A stretch of 64,000 nt of DNA from Actinomadura flavalba DSM 45200 (GTDB lineage: Bacteria; Actinomycetota; Actinomycetes; Streptosporangiales; Streptosporangiaceae): positions 186,001-250,000 of the forward strand of contig NZ_KB894098.1 in the NCBI RefSeq assembly GCF_000374305.1. Reading direction: 5' to 3'. The notes beneath the pieces were generated by a model, which saw only the letters and a list, made by a program, of their open reading frames with translations, made no database searches and was not told the DNA's origin. Numbering within the stretch: position 1 is the first letter of the stretch; each line of letters opens with the position of its first letter. Shown one piece after another: positions 25,899 through 33,791 of the stretch. Position numbers and translations under genes: made by a program.

Positions 25899-26176
25899 CC
25901 GGATCCGGAAGGGGATCGGGTACGAGTCAGCCCCCGGTGCCGCCGCCACAACGACGGGCGATCTCCCGGGAGTCAGGTATGTCGTACACCTTGCGGTTGG
26001 TCCAGAGGAGGACCCTCCGATCGAAGGGTTATTCGTTCGTTACGGCTCCGTGCCCATCCGCCACCCGTCCCGGCCAGCGACGATGACCCAGCGTGACCGC
26101 GCGGCAGAATCCCTCCGCGCGTCCCGGAACCCCCCGGATGGGGCGTTCCACGCGGAGCCGGACGGGCCGTCGCCGG

Positions 26177-26785
26177 TCACTCCGCGGGCGCCTCCGCGGC
26201 CGACCCTCCCGCCGCGCCCGCCACCACGGCCTCCGCGACCGCGCGCATCGTCAGCCGCCGGTCCATCGACGTCTTCTGAATCCACCGGAACGCCTCGGGC
26301 TCGGTCCAGCCGTGCGCGGCCTGGAGCAGGCCCTTGGCCCGGTCCACCACCTTGCGCGTCTCCAGCCGGTCCCCGAGCCCCGCGACCTCCGCCTCCAGCG
26401 CCCGCATCTCCGTGTAGCGGCTCACCGCCACCTCGATGGCGGGCGCGAGGTCGGTCTTGGTGAACGGCTTCACGAGGTAGGCCATCGCCCCCGCGTCCGT
26501 CGCCCGCTGCACCAGCTCCCGCTGCGAGAACGCCGTCAGGATGACGACCGGCGCGATCCGGTCGGCCGAGATCCGCTCGGCGGCCGAGATGCCGTCCAGC
26601 ACGGGCATCTTGACGTCCAGGATCACCAGATCGGGCCGCTGCTCGGCGGCCAGCCGCACGGCCGTCTCCCCGTCCCCGGCCTCCCCGACCACCTCGTAGC
26701 CGTCCTCCTGGAGCATCTCCTTGAGATCCAGGCGGATCAGGGCCTCATCTTCTGCGATCACAACTCGCCGAGCGCTCTCCGTCAC
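26177..26785 (-). CDS. pdtaR: ANTAR-domain response regulator (PdtaR/Rv1626-like)
   Basis: 202 residues from GTG at 26783-26785. The receiver domain (about 6-120) has the DD-type acidic start VVIAEDEALIRLD, phospho-acceptor Asp in LVILDVKMPVLDG and Lys in YLVKPFTKTDL. The C-terminal ANTAR domain (about 140-195; KVVDRAKGLLQAAHGWTEPEAFRWIQKTSMDRR) binds paired RNA hairpins to prevent termination in characterised members. Start choice: TAGTCT on the minus strand (26797-26802 complement) is 7-10 nt upstream, suggesting a leaderless mRNA; a GTG 6 nt earlier is possible. Conserved neighbour of polA/pyk in actinobacteria. No cognate kinase is nearby. Confidence 0.92.
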   Translation of the reverse strand: MTESARRVVIAEDEALIRLDLKEMLQEDGYEVVGEAGDGETAVRLAAEQRPDLVILDVKMPVLDGISAAERISADRIAPVVILTAFSQRELVQRATDAGAMAYLVKPFTKTDLAPAIEVAVSRYTEMRALEAEVAGLGDRLETRKVVDRAKGLLQAAHGWTEPEAFRWIQKTSMDRRLTMRAVAEAVVAGAAGGSAAEAPAE

Positions 26786-26883
26786 GCGCACGAGACTACC
26801 GGGACCGGCTAGCATGGTCCGCGCCAGGTGCGCCTAGTGCGCGCCGAAGGCCGGTCAGGCCGCTTTTCACCCAGTACGGCCCC

Positions 26884-26956
26884 GCCCCGGTATTCCAACG
26901 GCAGAGAAAGCGGATTCAAAACCCGCACAGTGTGGGTTCGAATCCCACCCGGGGCA
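26884..26956 (+). tRNA. tRNA-Leu-like gene, anticodon CAA, with short variable arm
   Basis: Acceptor stem GCCCCGG/CCGGGGC with discriminator A; D-loop AACGGCAGA with conserved GG; anticodon loop TTCAAAA giving CAA; variable region only ACAGT; T arm GTGGG-TTCGAAT-CCCAC. CCA is not encoded. Odd points: leucine tRNAs normally have a long variable arm, this has 5 nt; the anticodon stem GCGGA/CCCGC has one A-C mismatch, and the D stem is weak. The A73 discriminator fits leucine. It may be an atypical functional tRNA or one decoding rare TTG codons only. Confidence 0.75.
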
Positions 26957-26963
26957 CCGTGCA

Positions 26964-27000
26964 GCCCACCGTTCGCGCAGAGCGGTGGGCTTCGTCGTGT
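26964..27000 (+). terminator. Terminator of the tRNA gene
   Basis: GCCCACCG (26964-26971) pairs with CGGTGGGC (26983-26990), followed by TTCGTCGTGT. It starts 7 nt past the tRNA. Confidence 0.7.
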
Positions 27001-27044
27001 CCGGCCGCGGTACCGACGTCCGGACGAGTGACGGGGTTCCCGGG

Positions 27045-27093
27045 GTGGCCGGAGCGTGGCCGGATCGAGATGGGGTGGTGACGCTCCGGCCAC
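27045..27093 (-). terminator. Long-loop inverted repeat just past pyk stop
   Basis: GTGGCCGGAGCGT (27045-27057) and ACGCTCCGGCCAC (27081-27093) are exact complements with a 23-nt loop. It lies 3 bp after the pyk stop on the minus strand and is probably its terminator. Confidence 0.65.
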
Positions 27094-27096
27094 GGG

Positions 27097-28542
27097 TCAG
27101 GGTTGGGCGGGGTTGTGGGCGATGGCGTCGCCGATGCGGTGGACGCGGAGGGCGTTGGTGGAGCCCGGGGTGCCGGGGGGTGAGCCGGCGACGATGACGA
27201 CGCGGTCGTTCTTGTGGCAGCGGCCGATCTCCAGGACGGCCTGCTCGACCTGGCGGACCATCTCGTCGGTGTGGTTCACGTGCGGGACGATGAACGTCTC
27301 GACGCCCCAGACGTGGGCGAGGCGCCCGCGCACGGCGGGCACGGACGTGAACGCCAGCAGCGGGATGGGCGAGCGGTAGCGCGACAGCCGCCGCGCCGTC
27401 TCCCCCGACATGGTGAAGGCGACCAGGGCCTCGGCGCCGACGGTCGCGCCGACCTCGGCGGCGGCGCGGGCGATGGCGCCGCCGACGGTCTCGGGGATGC
27501 GGTTGAGGGTGTGGGTGGCGTGCAGGGACGCCTCTTCGGCGGTGGAGACGATGCGGCTCATGGTCTCGACGGACTGGACGGGGTACTGGCCGACGCTGGT
27601 CTCGCCGGAGAGCATGACGGCGTCGGCGCCCTCGAAGACGGCGTTGGCGACGTCGGAGGTCTCGGCGCGGGTGGGACGGGGCGCGGAGATCATGCTTTCG
27701 AGCATCTGGGTGGCGACGATGACGGGCCGGGCCTTCTCGCGGCACAGCTCGATGGCGCGCTTCTGCACGATCGGGACCTGTTCGAGGGGCAGTTCGACGC
27801 CCAGGTCGCCGCGGGCGACCATGATGCCGTCGAAGGCGGCGACGATCTCGGGCAGGTTGTCGACGGCCTGCGGCTTCTCGATCTTGCCGATGAGGGGGAC
27901 GCGGACGCCCTCCTCGTCCATGATGCGGTAGCAGATCTCGGCGTCGTCGGGCGTGCGGACGAAGGACAGCGCGACCATGTCGACGCCGAGGCGCAGGGCC
28001 CAGCGCAGGTCGGTCTCGTCCTTGTCGGTGAGGGCGGGGACGCTGACGGGGACGCCGGGCAGGTTGAGGCCCTTGTTGTCGGAGACCATGCCGCCGACGG
28101 TGACGGTGGTGCGGACGCGGGGTCCGTCGACGGCGGTGACCTTGAGGGCGACGCGGCCGTCGTCGATGAGGACGGCGTCACCGGGCGAGACGTCGCCGGG
28201 CAGGCCCGCGTAGGTGGTGGAGACCTCTTTGCGGGTGCCGGGGACGTCGTCGGTGGTGATGGTGAAGTCGTCGCCGAGGGTGAGGCGGACGGGGCCGTCC
28301 GGGAACCGCCCGATGCGGATCTTGGGGCCCTGGAGGTCGGCGAGGATGCCGACGCCGCGTCCGGTGGCGTCGGCGGCGGCGCGGAGCCGGTGGTAGACCT
28401 CTTCGTGGGTGGGGTGGTCGCCGTGGCTCATGTTGAGGCGGGCGACGTCGATCCCGGCGTCCACGAGGGCGCGGATCTGCTCCTCGCTGGAGCAGGCGGG
28501 GCCGATGGTGCTGACGATCTTCGCTCGACGGGTCACGGGCAT
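27097..28542 (-). CDS. pyk: Pyruvate kinase
   Basis: 481 residues, full length. It makes pyruvate and ATP from phosphoenolpyruvate and ADP. N-terminal RRAKIVSTIGPA and VARLNMSHGDH, the active-site signature VPLIGKIEKPQAVDNL (Lys/Glu), MVARGDLGVELPLE and the Thr/Asp motif ATQMLESMI are all present; the C-terminal regulatory domain (AEALVAFTMSGETARRLSRYR) is complete. The 110-bp upstream spacer carries two palindromes of the DasR/GntR type, suggesting control by sugar or amino-sugar signals. The tRNA-Leu and pdtaR lie downstream. Confidence 0.97.
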   Translation of the reverse strand: MPVTRRAKIVSTIGPACSSEEQIRALVDAGIDVARLNMSHGDHPTHEEVYHRLRAAADATGRGVGILADLQGPKIRIGRFPDGPVRLTLGDDFTITTDDVPGTRKEVSTTYAGLPGDVSPGDAVLIDDGRVALKVTAVDGPRVRTTVTVGGMVSDNKGLNLPGVPVSVPALTDKDETDLRWALRLGVDMVALSFVRTPDDAEICYRIMDEEGVRVPLIGKIEKPQAVDNLPEIVAAFDGIMVARGDLGVELPLEQVPIVQKRAIELCREKARPVIVATQMLESMISAPRPTRAETSDVANAVFEGADAVMLSGETSVGQYPVQSVETMSRIVSTAEEASLHATHTLNRIPETVGGAIARAAAEVGATVGAEALVAFTMSGETARRLSRYRSPIPLLAFTSVPAVRGRLAHVWGVETFIVPHVNHTDEMVRQVEQAVLEIGRCHKNDRVVIVAGSPPGTPGSTNALRVHRIGDAIAHNPAQP

Positions 28543-28607
28543 AACGCTACTTACCTACTTGCCGGTAGGGGTATTCGTGCAGGATGTGGTCCCGGAGTGT
28601 TCATCCG

Positions 28608-28632
28608 ATGGTCCGGACCATAGGTCTAGACC
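28608..28632. promoter_or_regulatory. Tandem GntR/DasR-like operators upstream of pyk
   Basis: Two adjacent perfect palindromes: ATGGTCCGGACCAT (28608-28621) and GGTCTAGACC (28623-28632). The second matches the core of the Streptomyces DasR site (TGGTCTAGACCA, from memory) and the first differs from it mainly by CCGG for CTAG. They lie 66-90 bp upstream of the pyk ATG. DasR is a GntR/HutC-family repressor responsive to amino sugars in Streptomyces; binding here is inferred. Confidence 0.6.
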
Positions 28633-28652
28633 ACCGGAGAATCGGGCGTCCG

Positions 28653-29207
28653 TCAAGAGGCGACGGCGTCGATGGTGGCGCGGGTGAAGGCGGGCAGATC
28701 GTCGGGGTTCCGGCTGGTGACGAGCAGGTTGCCGCCGTGGTCGCAGACCTTGACCTCCTCGTCGACCCAGGTGGCTCCGGCGTTGCGCAGGTCGGTCTTG
28801 AGGCTGGGCCAGGACGTGACGACGCGGCCGTCCACGGCGCCGGCCTCGATGAGGGTCCAGGGGGCGTGGCAGATCGCGGCGACGGGCTTGCCCGCGTCGA
28901 AGAACCCCTTCACGAACGCGACCGCGTCCGCGTCGGTGCGCAGGTAGTCGGGGTTGCCGACGCCGCCGGGCAGGACGAGCCCGTCATAGGCGCTGACGTC
29001 GGCCTCGGCGACGGTGACGTCCACGTCGAAGGTGTCGCCCTTGTCGAGGTGGTGCAGGGCCTGGACCTTCCCGGCGTCGGTGGAGACGAGGTGGACGGTG
29101 GCGCCGGCGTCCTTGAGGGCGTCCCAGGGGTGGGTGAGCTCGATCTGCTCGATGCCCTCGGGCGCGACGAGGAACGCGACGGTCTTGCCGGTGAGCGCGC
29201 TGGTCAT
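28653..29207 (-). CDS. DJ-1/PfpI-family protein
   Basis: 184 residues with a clear AGGAGG site before the ATG at 29205-29207. It has the fold markers VAFLVAPEGIEQIEL, a Glu near residue 18, and the nucleophile elbow AAICHAPWTLIEAG with Cys about residue 112. This subfamily (YhbO/PfpI) includes deglycases, chaperone-like and stress proteins; precise activity is uncertain. The gene lies between pyk and a divergent AraC-type regulator, separated from the latter by 60 bp, so the regulator may control it. Confidence 0.88.
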   Translation of the reverse strand: MTSALTGKTVAFLVAPEGIEQIELTHPWDALKDAGATVHLVSTDAGKVQALHHLDKGDTFDVDVTVAEADVSAYDGLVLPGGVGNPDYLRTDADAVAFVKGFFDAGKPVAAICHAPWTLIEAGAVDGRVVTSWPSLKTDLRNAGATWVDEEVKVCDHGGNLLVTSRNPDDLPAFTRATIDAVAS

Positions 29208-29267
29208 GTGATCTGTCCTCCTGGCTGCGGGGTCCGTCCTCGGCCTCTGCCCGGCGAGGCATGGGGT

Positions 29268-29948
29268 ATGCAGGGAGGCATGGATTACCGGGAGCGGCCG
29301 GGCCCGGCGGGCGCGGGGGTCGCGTGCGTGTGGCGGGCGCGGCTGCCGGGCGACGCGGCGGCGTTCACGCAGGTGGTGGTGCCGGACGGCTGCGTGGACC
29401 TGATCTGGTGGGACGGCGCGATCCTGGTGGCGGGCCCGGACACCGGGCCGATGCCGTCGCGGATCGAGCCGGGCGCGGAGCTGGCGGCGGTGCGGCTGGC
29501 GCCGGGCCGGGCGGCGCCGGTGCTGGGGGTGCCGCTCGCGTCGGTGCGGGACGCGCGGGTGCCGCTGCGGGAGCTGTGGGGTGACGAGGCGGCGCGGCTG
29601 GCGGACGCGGCCGATCCGCTGGCGGCGCTGACGGACGCGGTGGTGGCCCGGTCGGCCCCCGACCCGCGCGTACCGGCGCTGCTGGACGCGCTGGCGCGGT
29701 CGCCGGTGCGCGCCGCGGCGCGGGAGCTGGGGCTCGGTGAGCGGCAACTGCACCGCCGGGCCGTGGCCCTGTTCGGCTACGGCCCGAAGACGGTGCAGCG
29801 GGTGCTGCGGTTCCAGCGGGCGCTGCGGCTGGCGCGGTCCGGGATGCCGCTGGCGGAGACGGCGTACGCGGCGGGTTACGCGGACCAGCCGCATCTGGCG
29901 CACGAGGCGCGGGAGCTGGCGGGCGTGCCGATCACGCGGCTGCTGTGA
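29268..29948 (+). CDS. AraC-family transcriptional regulator
   Basis: 226 residues from ATG at 29268 (GAGG at 29256-29259, spacing 8; the ATG at 29280 has its purine box too close). The N-terminal half (VVVPDGCVDLIWWDGAILVAGPDTG) is a cupin-like sensor of the DUF6597 kind; the C-terminal half carries two helix-turn-helix motifs (VRAAARELGLGERQLHRRAVA and ETAYAAGYADQPHLAHEAREL in part). Divergent from the PfpI gene, which is the likeliest target. Its end overlaps the convergent prenyltransferase-like gene by 17 bp. Confidence 0.85.
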   Translation: MQGGMDYRERPGPAGAGVACVWRARLPGDAAAFTQVVVPDGCVDLIWWDGAILVAGPDTGPMPSRIEPGAELAAVRLAPGRAAPVLGVPLASVRDARVPLRELWGDEAARLADAADPLAALTDAVVARSAPDPRVPALLDALARSPVRAAARELGLGERQLHRRAVALFGYGPKTVQRVLRFQRALRLARSGMPLAETAYAAGYADQPHLAHEARELAGVPITRLL

Positions 29949-30810
29949 GGCGTCCGTAGGCGCGCAGGGTGAGCAGCCGCGCGACGGTGATCACGCCGCG
30001 CCATTCGGGGCCGGTGGCCGGTGCCCAGGACGGGAAGTTGACGTCCCAGCCGCCGTCGTCGGCGCGGGTGGCGAGGACGTGGTCCAGGTGCCGGTCGATG
30101 TCGGCCTGCTCGAAGAGGCGGCGGCCGTATCCGCCGGGGTGCGGCGCGAGGTCGAGCGGCGAGTGGACGTGCCCCTCGGCTTCGGGGTCGAGGGCGGCGG
30201 TGGCGGCGAGGGCGTCGCGGTGCCGGGTGAAGGCGGCCTCGGCGCGGTCGCGGTCGGGGACGTGGTCGAGGAAGGCGAGGACGCTGAGGGCGTCGTAGGG
30301 GCCGGGGTCGAAGCCGGGGGCCTCCAGGCCGCGCCAGGCGAAGTCGGTCGCGGCGGCGGTGTAGGGGTGGCGTGCTCCGGTGGCGTGCAGGAGCCCGGCG
30401 AGGGCGGCGGTGGGGTTGAGGGCGCCGGGCGGGTCGTCGCCCTCGGGCTGCCACCACGGGGCGCGCGGCGAGGTGAGGACGGTGGGCAGCACGAACGGCA
30501 CTCCCCCGTCGGGCCGGGCGATCGAGGCGAGGTGGGCGGCGACGGGTTCGGGGTCGCCGGACCCGGCTTCGAGCATGGTCTCCAGTGCGAGCTGGGCGGG
30601 GACGGGCTGTGATTCGGGGCCGCGCAGGTCGGGTTCGAGGGCGTGCCCGTAGCCGCCGTCGGGGTTGGCGTAGGGGGCGAGGGCGGCGAGGACGGCGGTG
30701 GCGGGGCCGCCGCGGAAGTGCAGGGCGAAGCGGTGCCGGTCCAGGAGGCGCGCGGTCCGGTGCAGGAAGTCTTCGGCGGCGGCGAGGCCGTCCGCGTCGA
30801 GCGAGGTCAT
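29932..30810 (-). CDS. Prenyltransferase/squalene-oxidase-repeat (alpha-alpha toroid) protein
   Basis: 292 residues from ATG at 30808-30810. Several QW-like motifs recur: NPDGGYGHALEPD, RPDGGVPFVLP, HPGGYGRRL and ADDGGWDVNFPSWAP, spaced through an alpha-helical protein as in terpene-cyclase or prenyltransferase-type toroids. The catalytic DxDD motif of cyclases is absent, and the protein is half the length of squalene cyclases, so it is probably not a classic cyclase. No membrane segment. Function unknown. Confidence 0.7.
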   Translation of the reverse strand: MTSLDADGLAAAEDFLHRTARLLDRHRFALHFRGGPATAVLAALAPYANPDGGYGHALEPDLRGPESQPVPAQLALETMLEAGSGDPEPVAAHLASIARPDGGVPFVLPTVLTSPRAPWWQPEGDDPPGALNPTAALAGLLHATGARHPYTAAATDFAWRGLEAPGFDPGPYDALSVLAFLDHVPDRDRAEAAFTRHRDALAATAALDPEAEGHVHSPLDLAPHPGGYGRRLFEQADIDRHLDHVLATRADDGGWDVNFPSWAPATGPEWRGVITVARLLTLRAYGRLTAAA

Positions 30811-30927
30811 GGCGGTGACACTAGCCGTCCGCCCCGGAGTGGATCTTGTAAGGAACGGACATCGGCGGGGCGGGCCGCTACTGTGGGACGGCCGAATTCG
30901 GCACAGATCACGACAGGAGCGCCGGGC

Positions 30928-31659
30928 GTGTTGATCGGGTGGAGCACCGTGTTCGCTGACCGGCCGCTGGCCCGGTTCGAGGAGGCCGCGCGGTTCTGGA
31001 CGGCGGTCACCGGGACGCGCCTGTCGGAGCGGCGCGGCGCCGACGGCGAGTTCGCGACGCTGCTGCCCCCGTCGGGCGACGCGCACCTGCGGTTGCAGGG
31101 CGTCCGGGACGGCGACGGCGGCGCCCACCTGGACCTGGCGGTCGCGGATCTGGCGGCGGCGGTGCGGGTGGCGCGGTCGCTGGGCGCGGTCGCGGTCGGT
31201 GAGGCCGAGGGGCTGGCGGTGTTCACGACGCCGGCGGGGCAGGGGTTCTGCCTGACGGCGTGGGACGGGTCGCTGGAGCGGCCTCCGGCGGCGGAGGGGT
31301 CGGGCGGGGTGCGGACCCGGGTGGACCAGCTCTGCCTGGACGTCCCGCCGTCGGCGCACGCGGCGGAGCTGGAGTTCTGGTCGTCGCTGACGGGCTGGCC
31401 CGTGGCGGCCTCGGATCACCCGGAGTTCACCAAGCTGGTGCCGCAGGGGTCGCTGCCGGTGCGGCTGCTGGTGCAGCGCCGCGCGGACGAGACGCCGCCG
31501 TCGGCGCATCTGGACCTGTCCTGCTCGGACGTGGCGGCGGCGACGGCCTGGCACGTGTCCGAGGGCGCCCGCGTCGTCGAGGTGTTCGGCGACTGGACGG
31601 TCATGGCGGACCCGGCGGGCGGCGTCTACTGCCTCACCGCGCGCAGGCCGCTCCCCTAG
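30928..31659 (+). CDS. Two-domain VOC (glyoxalase/bleomycin-resistance) family protein
   Basis: 243 residues from GTG at 30928, preceded by CAGGAGC. Two repeats of the VOC half-fold are visible: one ending HLDLAVADLAAAVRVARSLG...PAGQGFCLTAWD, the second starting RVDQLCLDVPPSAHAAELEFW and ending HLDLSCSDVAAATAWHVSEG...DPAGGVYCLTAR. Metal-ligand His/Glu positions are only partly kept. Its stop overlaps that of the downstream GNAT gene in a shared CTAG. Substrate unknown. Confidence 0.85.
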   Translation: MLIGWSTVFADRPLARFEEAARFWTAVTGTRLSERRGADGEFATLLPPSGDAHLRLQGVRDGDGGAHLDLAVADLAAAVRVARSLGAVAVGEAEGLAVFTTPAGQGFCLTAWDGSLERPPAAEGSGGVRTRVDQLCLDVPPSAHAAELEFWSSLTGWPVAASDHPEFTKLVPQGSLPVRLLVQRRADETPPSAHLDLSCSDVAAATAWHVSEGARVVEVFGDWTVMADPAGGVYCLTARRPLP

Positions 31660-32231
31660 CGGGCGCCGGGCCAGGGGCCGGGCGGTTCGTGGCCGACGCT
31701 GGTGTCGGCGGTGCGGACGTCGTGGACGCGGAAGCCGCGCGCCTGGTAGTTGCGCAGCGCGGCGGGCGAGTCCAGCGAGCACGTGTGCAGCCACACGCGG
31801 GTGGTCGGGGAACGGTCCGGCCAGCGGCCGGCGAGGTCCCAGGCGCGGGCGGCGGCGACGCCGAGCAGGTGGCCGCCGAGGCCGCGTCCGGTGAAGGCGG
31901 GCAGCAGCCCGAAGCAGACGATCTCGACGTCGCCGCCGGGTTGCGGGTCGAGTTCGGCGTATCCGGCGGGGGTGCCGCGGACGTGGGCGACCCACGTCTC
32001 GACGCCGGGGCGGTCGAGCCAGCCCTGCCACTGGTCGTGGGTCCAGCCGAGCCGGTCGGTCCAGTGCCAGTCGCCGCCCACGGCGGTGTAGAGGAACCGG
32101 CTGAAGGCGGGGCTGGGGATCTCGGCCCGCGCGATGGTCACCGGTTCGGCGGGGACGGCGGCGGGGAGCAGGTCGGCGGGGGCGCGCTGCTCCAGGTACC
32201 AGGTGGTGACGTCGGCTCGGCGGCTGGGCAT
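31656..32231 (-). CDS. GNAT-family N-acetyltransferase
   Basis: 191 residues from ATG at 32229-32231 with GGGGGAG upstream. The acetyl-CoA motif is VEIVCFGLLPAFTGRGLGGHLLGVA, followed by VWLHTCSLDSPAALRNYQARGFRVHD, which is the normal motif B. The N-terminus (VTTWYLEQRAPADLLPA) is long for the family. It lies 80 bp downstream of gltD, same strand, but is not obviously coupled. Confidence 0.85.
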   Translation of the reverse strand: MPSRRADVTTWYLEQRAPADLLPAAVPAEPVTIARAEIPSPAFSRFLYTAVGGDWHWTDRLGWTHDQWQGWLDRPGVETWVAHVRGTPAGYAELDPQPGGDVEIVCFGLLPAFTGRGLGGHLLGVAAARAWDLAGRWPDRSPTTRVWLHTCSLDSPAALRNYQARGFRVHDVRTADTSVGHEPPGPWPGAR

Positions 32232-32311
32232 CGGTGGGCTCCCCCCGGAGTGGCGCGAAGACGGAACCGCCGCGCTCCCGGCGTGCGGGGGCGCGGCGGT
32301 CGGGTGGACGG

Positions 32312-33775
32312 TCAGGCGATCGGCCGGGCCGTCGGCGGGATCGGGTACGGCAGGGCGCTCTGCCCGGTGAGGTGCCGGTCGACGCCGTGCGCGGCGGCGC
32401 GGCCCTCGGCGATGGCCCACACGATGAGCGACTGGCCGCGGCCCATGTCCCCGGCGACGTAGACGCCGTCGACGGACGTCTTGTAGTCGCGGTCGCGGAC
32501 GACGTTGCCGCGCTGGTCCAGCTCGACGCCGAGCTGCTCCAGCAGGCCGTCCTTCTGCGGGCCGAGGAAGCCCATGGCGAGCGTGACGAGCTGCGCGGGG
32601 ATCTCCCGTTCGGTGCCCTCGACGGGCGCGAACCCGGTCTCGGGACCGCCCACCTCGACGATCTTCAGCACGCGGACGTTGCCGTCCTCGTCACCGACGA
32701 ACGCGCTGGTGGAGACGGCGTAGACGCGGTCGCCGCCCTGCTCGGCCAGTTCCTCGTGGGCGCTCTCCATCTTGAACAGCATGGGGTAGGTCGGCCACGG
32801 CTGGGAGCCGGGCCGCGCCTCCGGCGGCCGCGGCATGATCTCCAGCTGGGTGACCGACGCGGCGCCCTGGCGGATGGCGGTGCCGATGCAGTCGGCGCCG
32901 GTGTCGCCGCCGCCGATGACGACGACGTGCTTGCCCTCGGCCGAGATCGGTGAGACGGCGTAGTCGCCCTCCTGCACCTTGTTCGCGGGCGTGAGGTACT
33001 CCATCGCCTGGTGGACGCCGCGCAGTTCCCGGCCGGGGACCGGCAGGTCGCGCCAGACGGTGGCGCCGCCGGCCAGCACGACCGCGTCGTAGCGGTCGCG
33101 CAGCTCGTCGGCGGTGATGTCCTCACCGACGTTTACCGAGGTCTTGAAGTCGGTGCCCTCGGCGCGCATCTGGGCGATGCGGCGGTCCAGGTGGCGCTTC
33201 TCCATCTTGAACTCGGGGATGCCGTAGCGCATGAGCCCGCCGACGCGGTCGGCGCGCTCGTACACCTTGACGTCGTGCCCGGCGCGGGTGAGCTGCTGCG
33301 CGGCGGCCAGCCCGGCGGGACCGGAGCCGATGACGGCGACGGACTTGCCGGTGCGGACGGCGGGCGGCTGCGGGTGCACCCAGCCCTCCTGCCACGCGCG
33401 GTCGATGATCTCGGCCTCGACCCGCTTGATCGCGACGGGGTCCTGGTTGATGCCGAGGACGCAGGCGCTCTCACACGGGGCGGGGCACAGCTTCCCGGTG
33501 AACTCGGGGAAGTTGTTGGTGGCGTGCAGCCGTTCGATGGCCTCGCGCCAGTCGTGCCGGTAGACCAGGTCGTTCCACTCGGGGATGAGGTTGCCGAGCG
33601 GGCAGCCCTGGTGGCAGAACGGGATGCCGCAGTCCATGCAGCGGCTGGCCTGCTTCTCCAGCTTGTCGTTGCCGAAGTTCTCGTAGACCTCAGACCAGCT
33701 CTTGATGCGGACGTCGACCGGGCGGCGCTTGGGGAGCTCCCGCCCGACTTTCAGGAAACCCTTCGGGTCGGCCAT
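32312..33775 (-). CDS. gltD: Glutamate synthase (NADPH) small subunit
   Basis: 487 residues. It passes electrons from NADPH through FAD and Fe-S clusters to GltB. Cys motifs CMDCGIPFCHQGCPLGN (about 46-62) and CPAPCESACVLG (about 96-107) bind the Fe-S clusters; GSGPAGLAAAQQL is the FAD-binding loop and VVIGGGDTGADCIGTA the NADPH-binding loop. The C-terminal GDMGRGQSLIVWAI is typical. It follows gltB by 16 bp on the same strand, so the two are co-transcribed. Confidence 0.97.
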   Translation of the reverse strand: MADPKGFLKVGRELPKRRPVDVRIKSWSEVYENFGNDKLEKQASRCMDCGIPFCHQGCPLGNLIPEWNDLVYRHDWREAIERLHATNNFPEFTGKLCPAPCESACVLGINQDPVAIKRVEAEIIDRAWQEGWVHPQPPAVRTGKSVAVIGSGPAGLAAAQQLTRAGHDVKVYERADRVGGLMRYGIPEFKMEKRHLDRRIAQMRAEGTDFKTSVNVGEDITADELRDRYDAVVLAGGATVWRDLPVPGRELRGVHQAMEYLTPANKVQEGDYAVSPISAEGKHVVVIGGGDTGADCIGTAIRQGAASVTQLEIMPRPPEARPGSQPWPTYPMLFKMESAHEELAEQGGDRVYAVSTSAFVGDEDGNVRVLKIVEVGGPETGFAPVEGTEREIPAQLVTLAMGFLGPQKDGLLEQLGVELDQRGNVVRDRDYKTSVDGVYVAGDMGRGQSLIVWAIAEGRAAAHGVDRHLTGQSALPYPIPPTARPIA

Positions 33776-33791
33776 GTGCGGTGTCCCCCTC

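Noticed and set aside
26828..27031. Small protein-coding frames across the tRNA (translation with GIRTHTVRVLNPL on the minus strand)
   Set aside because: This is the familiar false protein produced by translating a tRNA gene.
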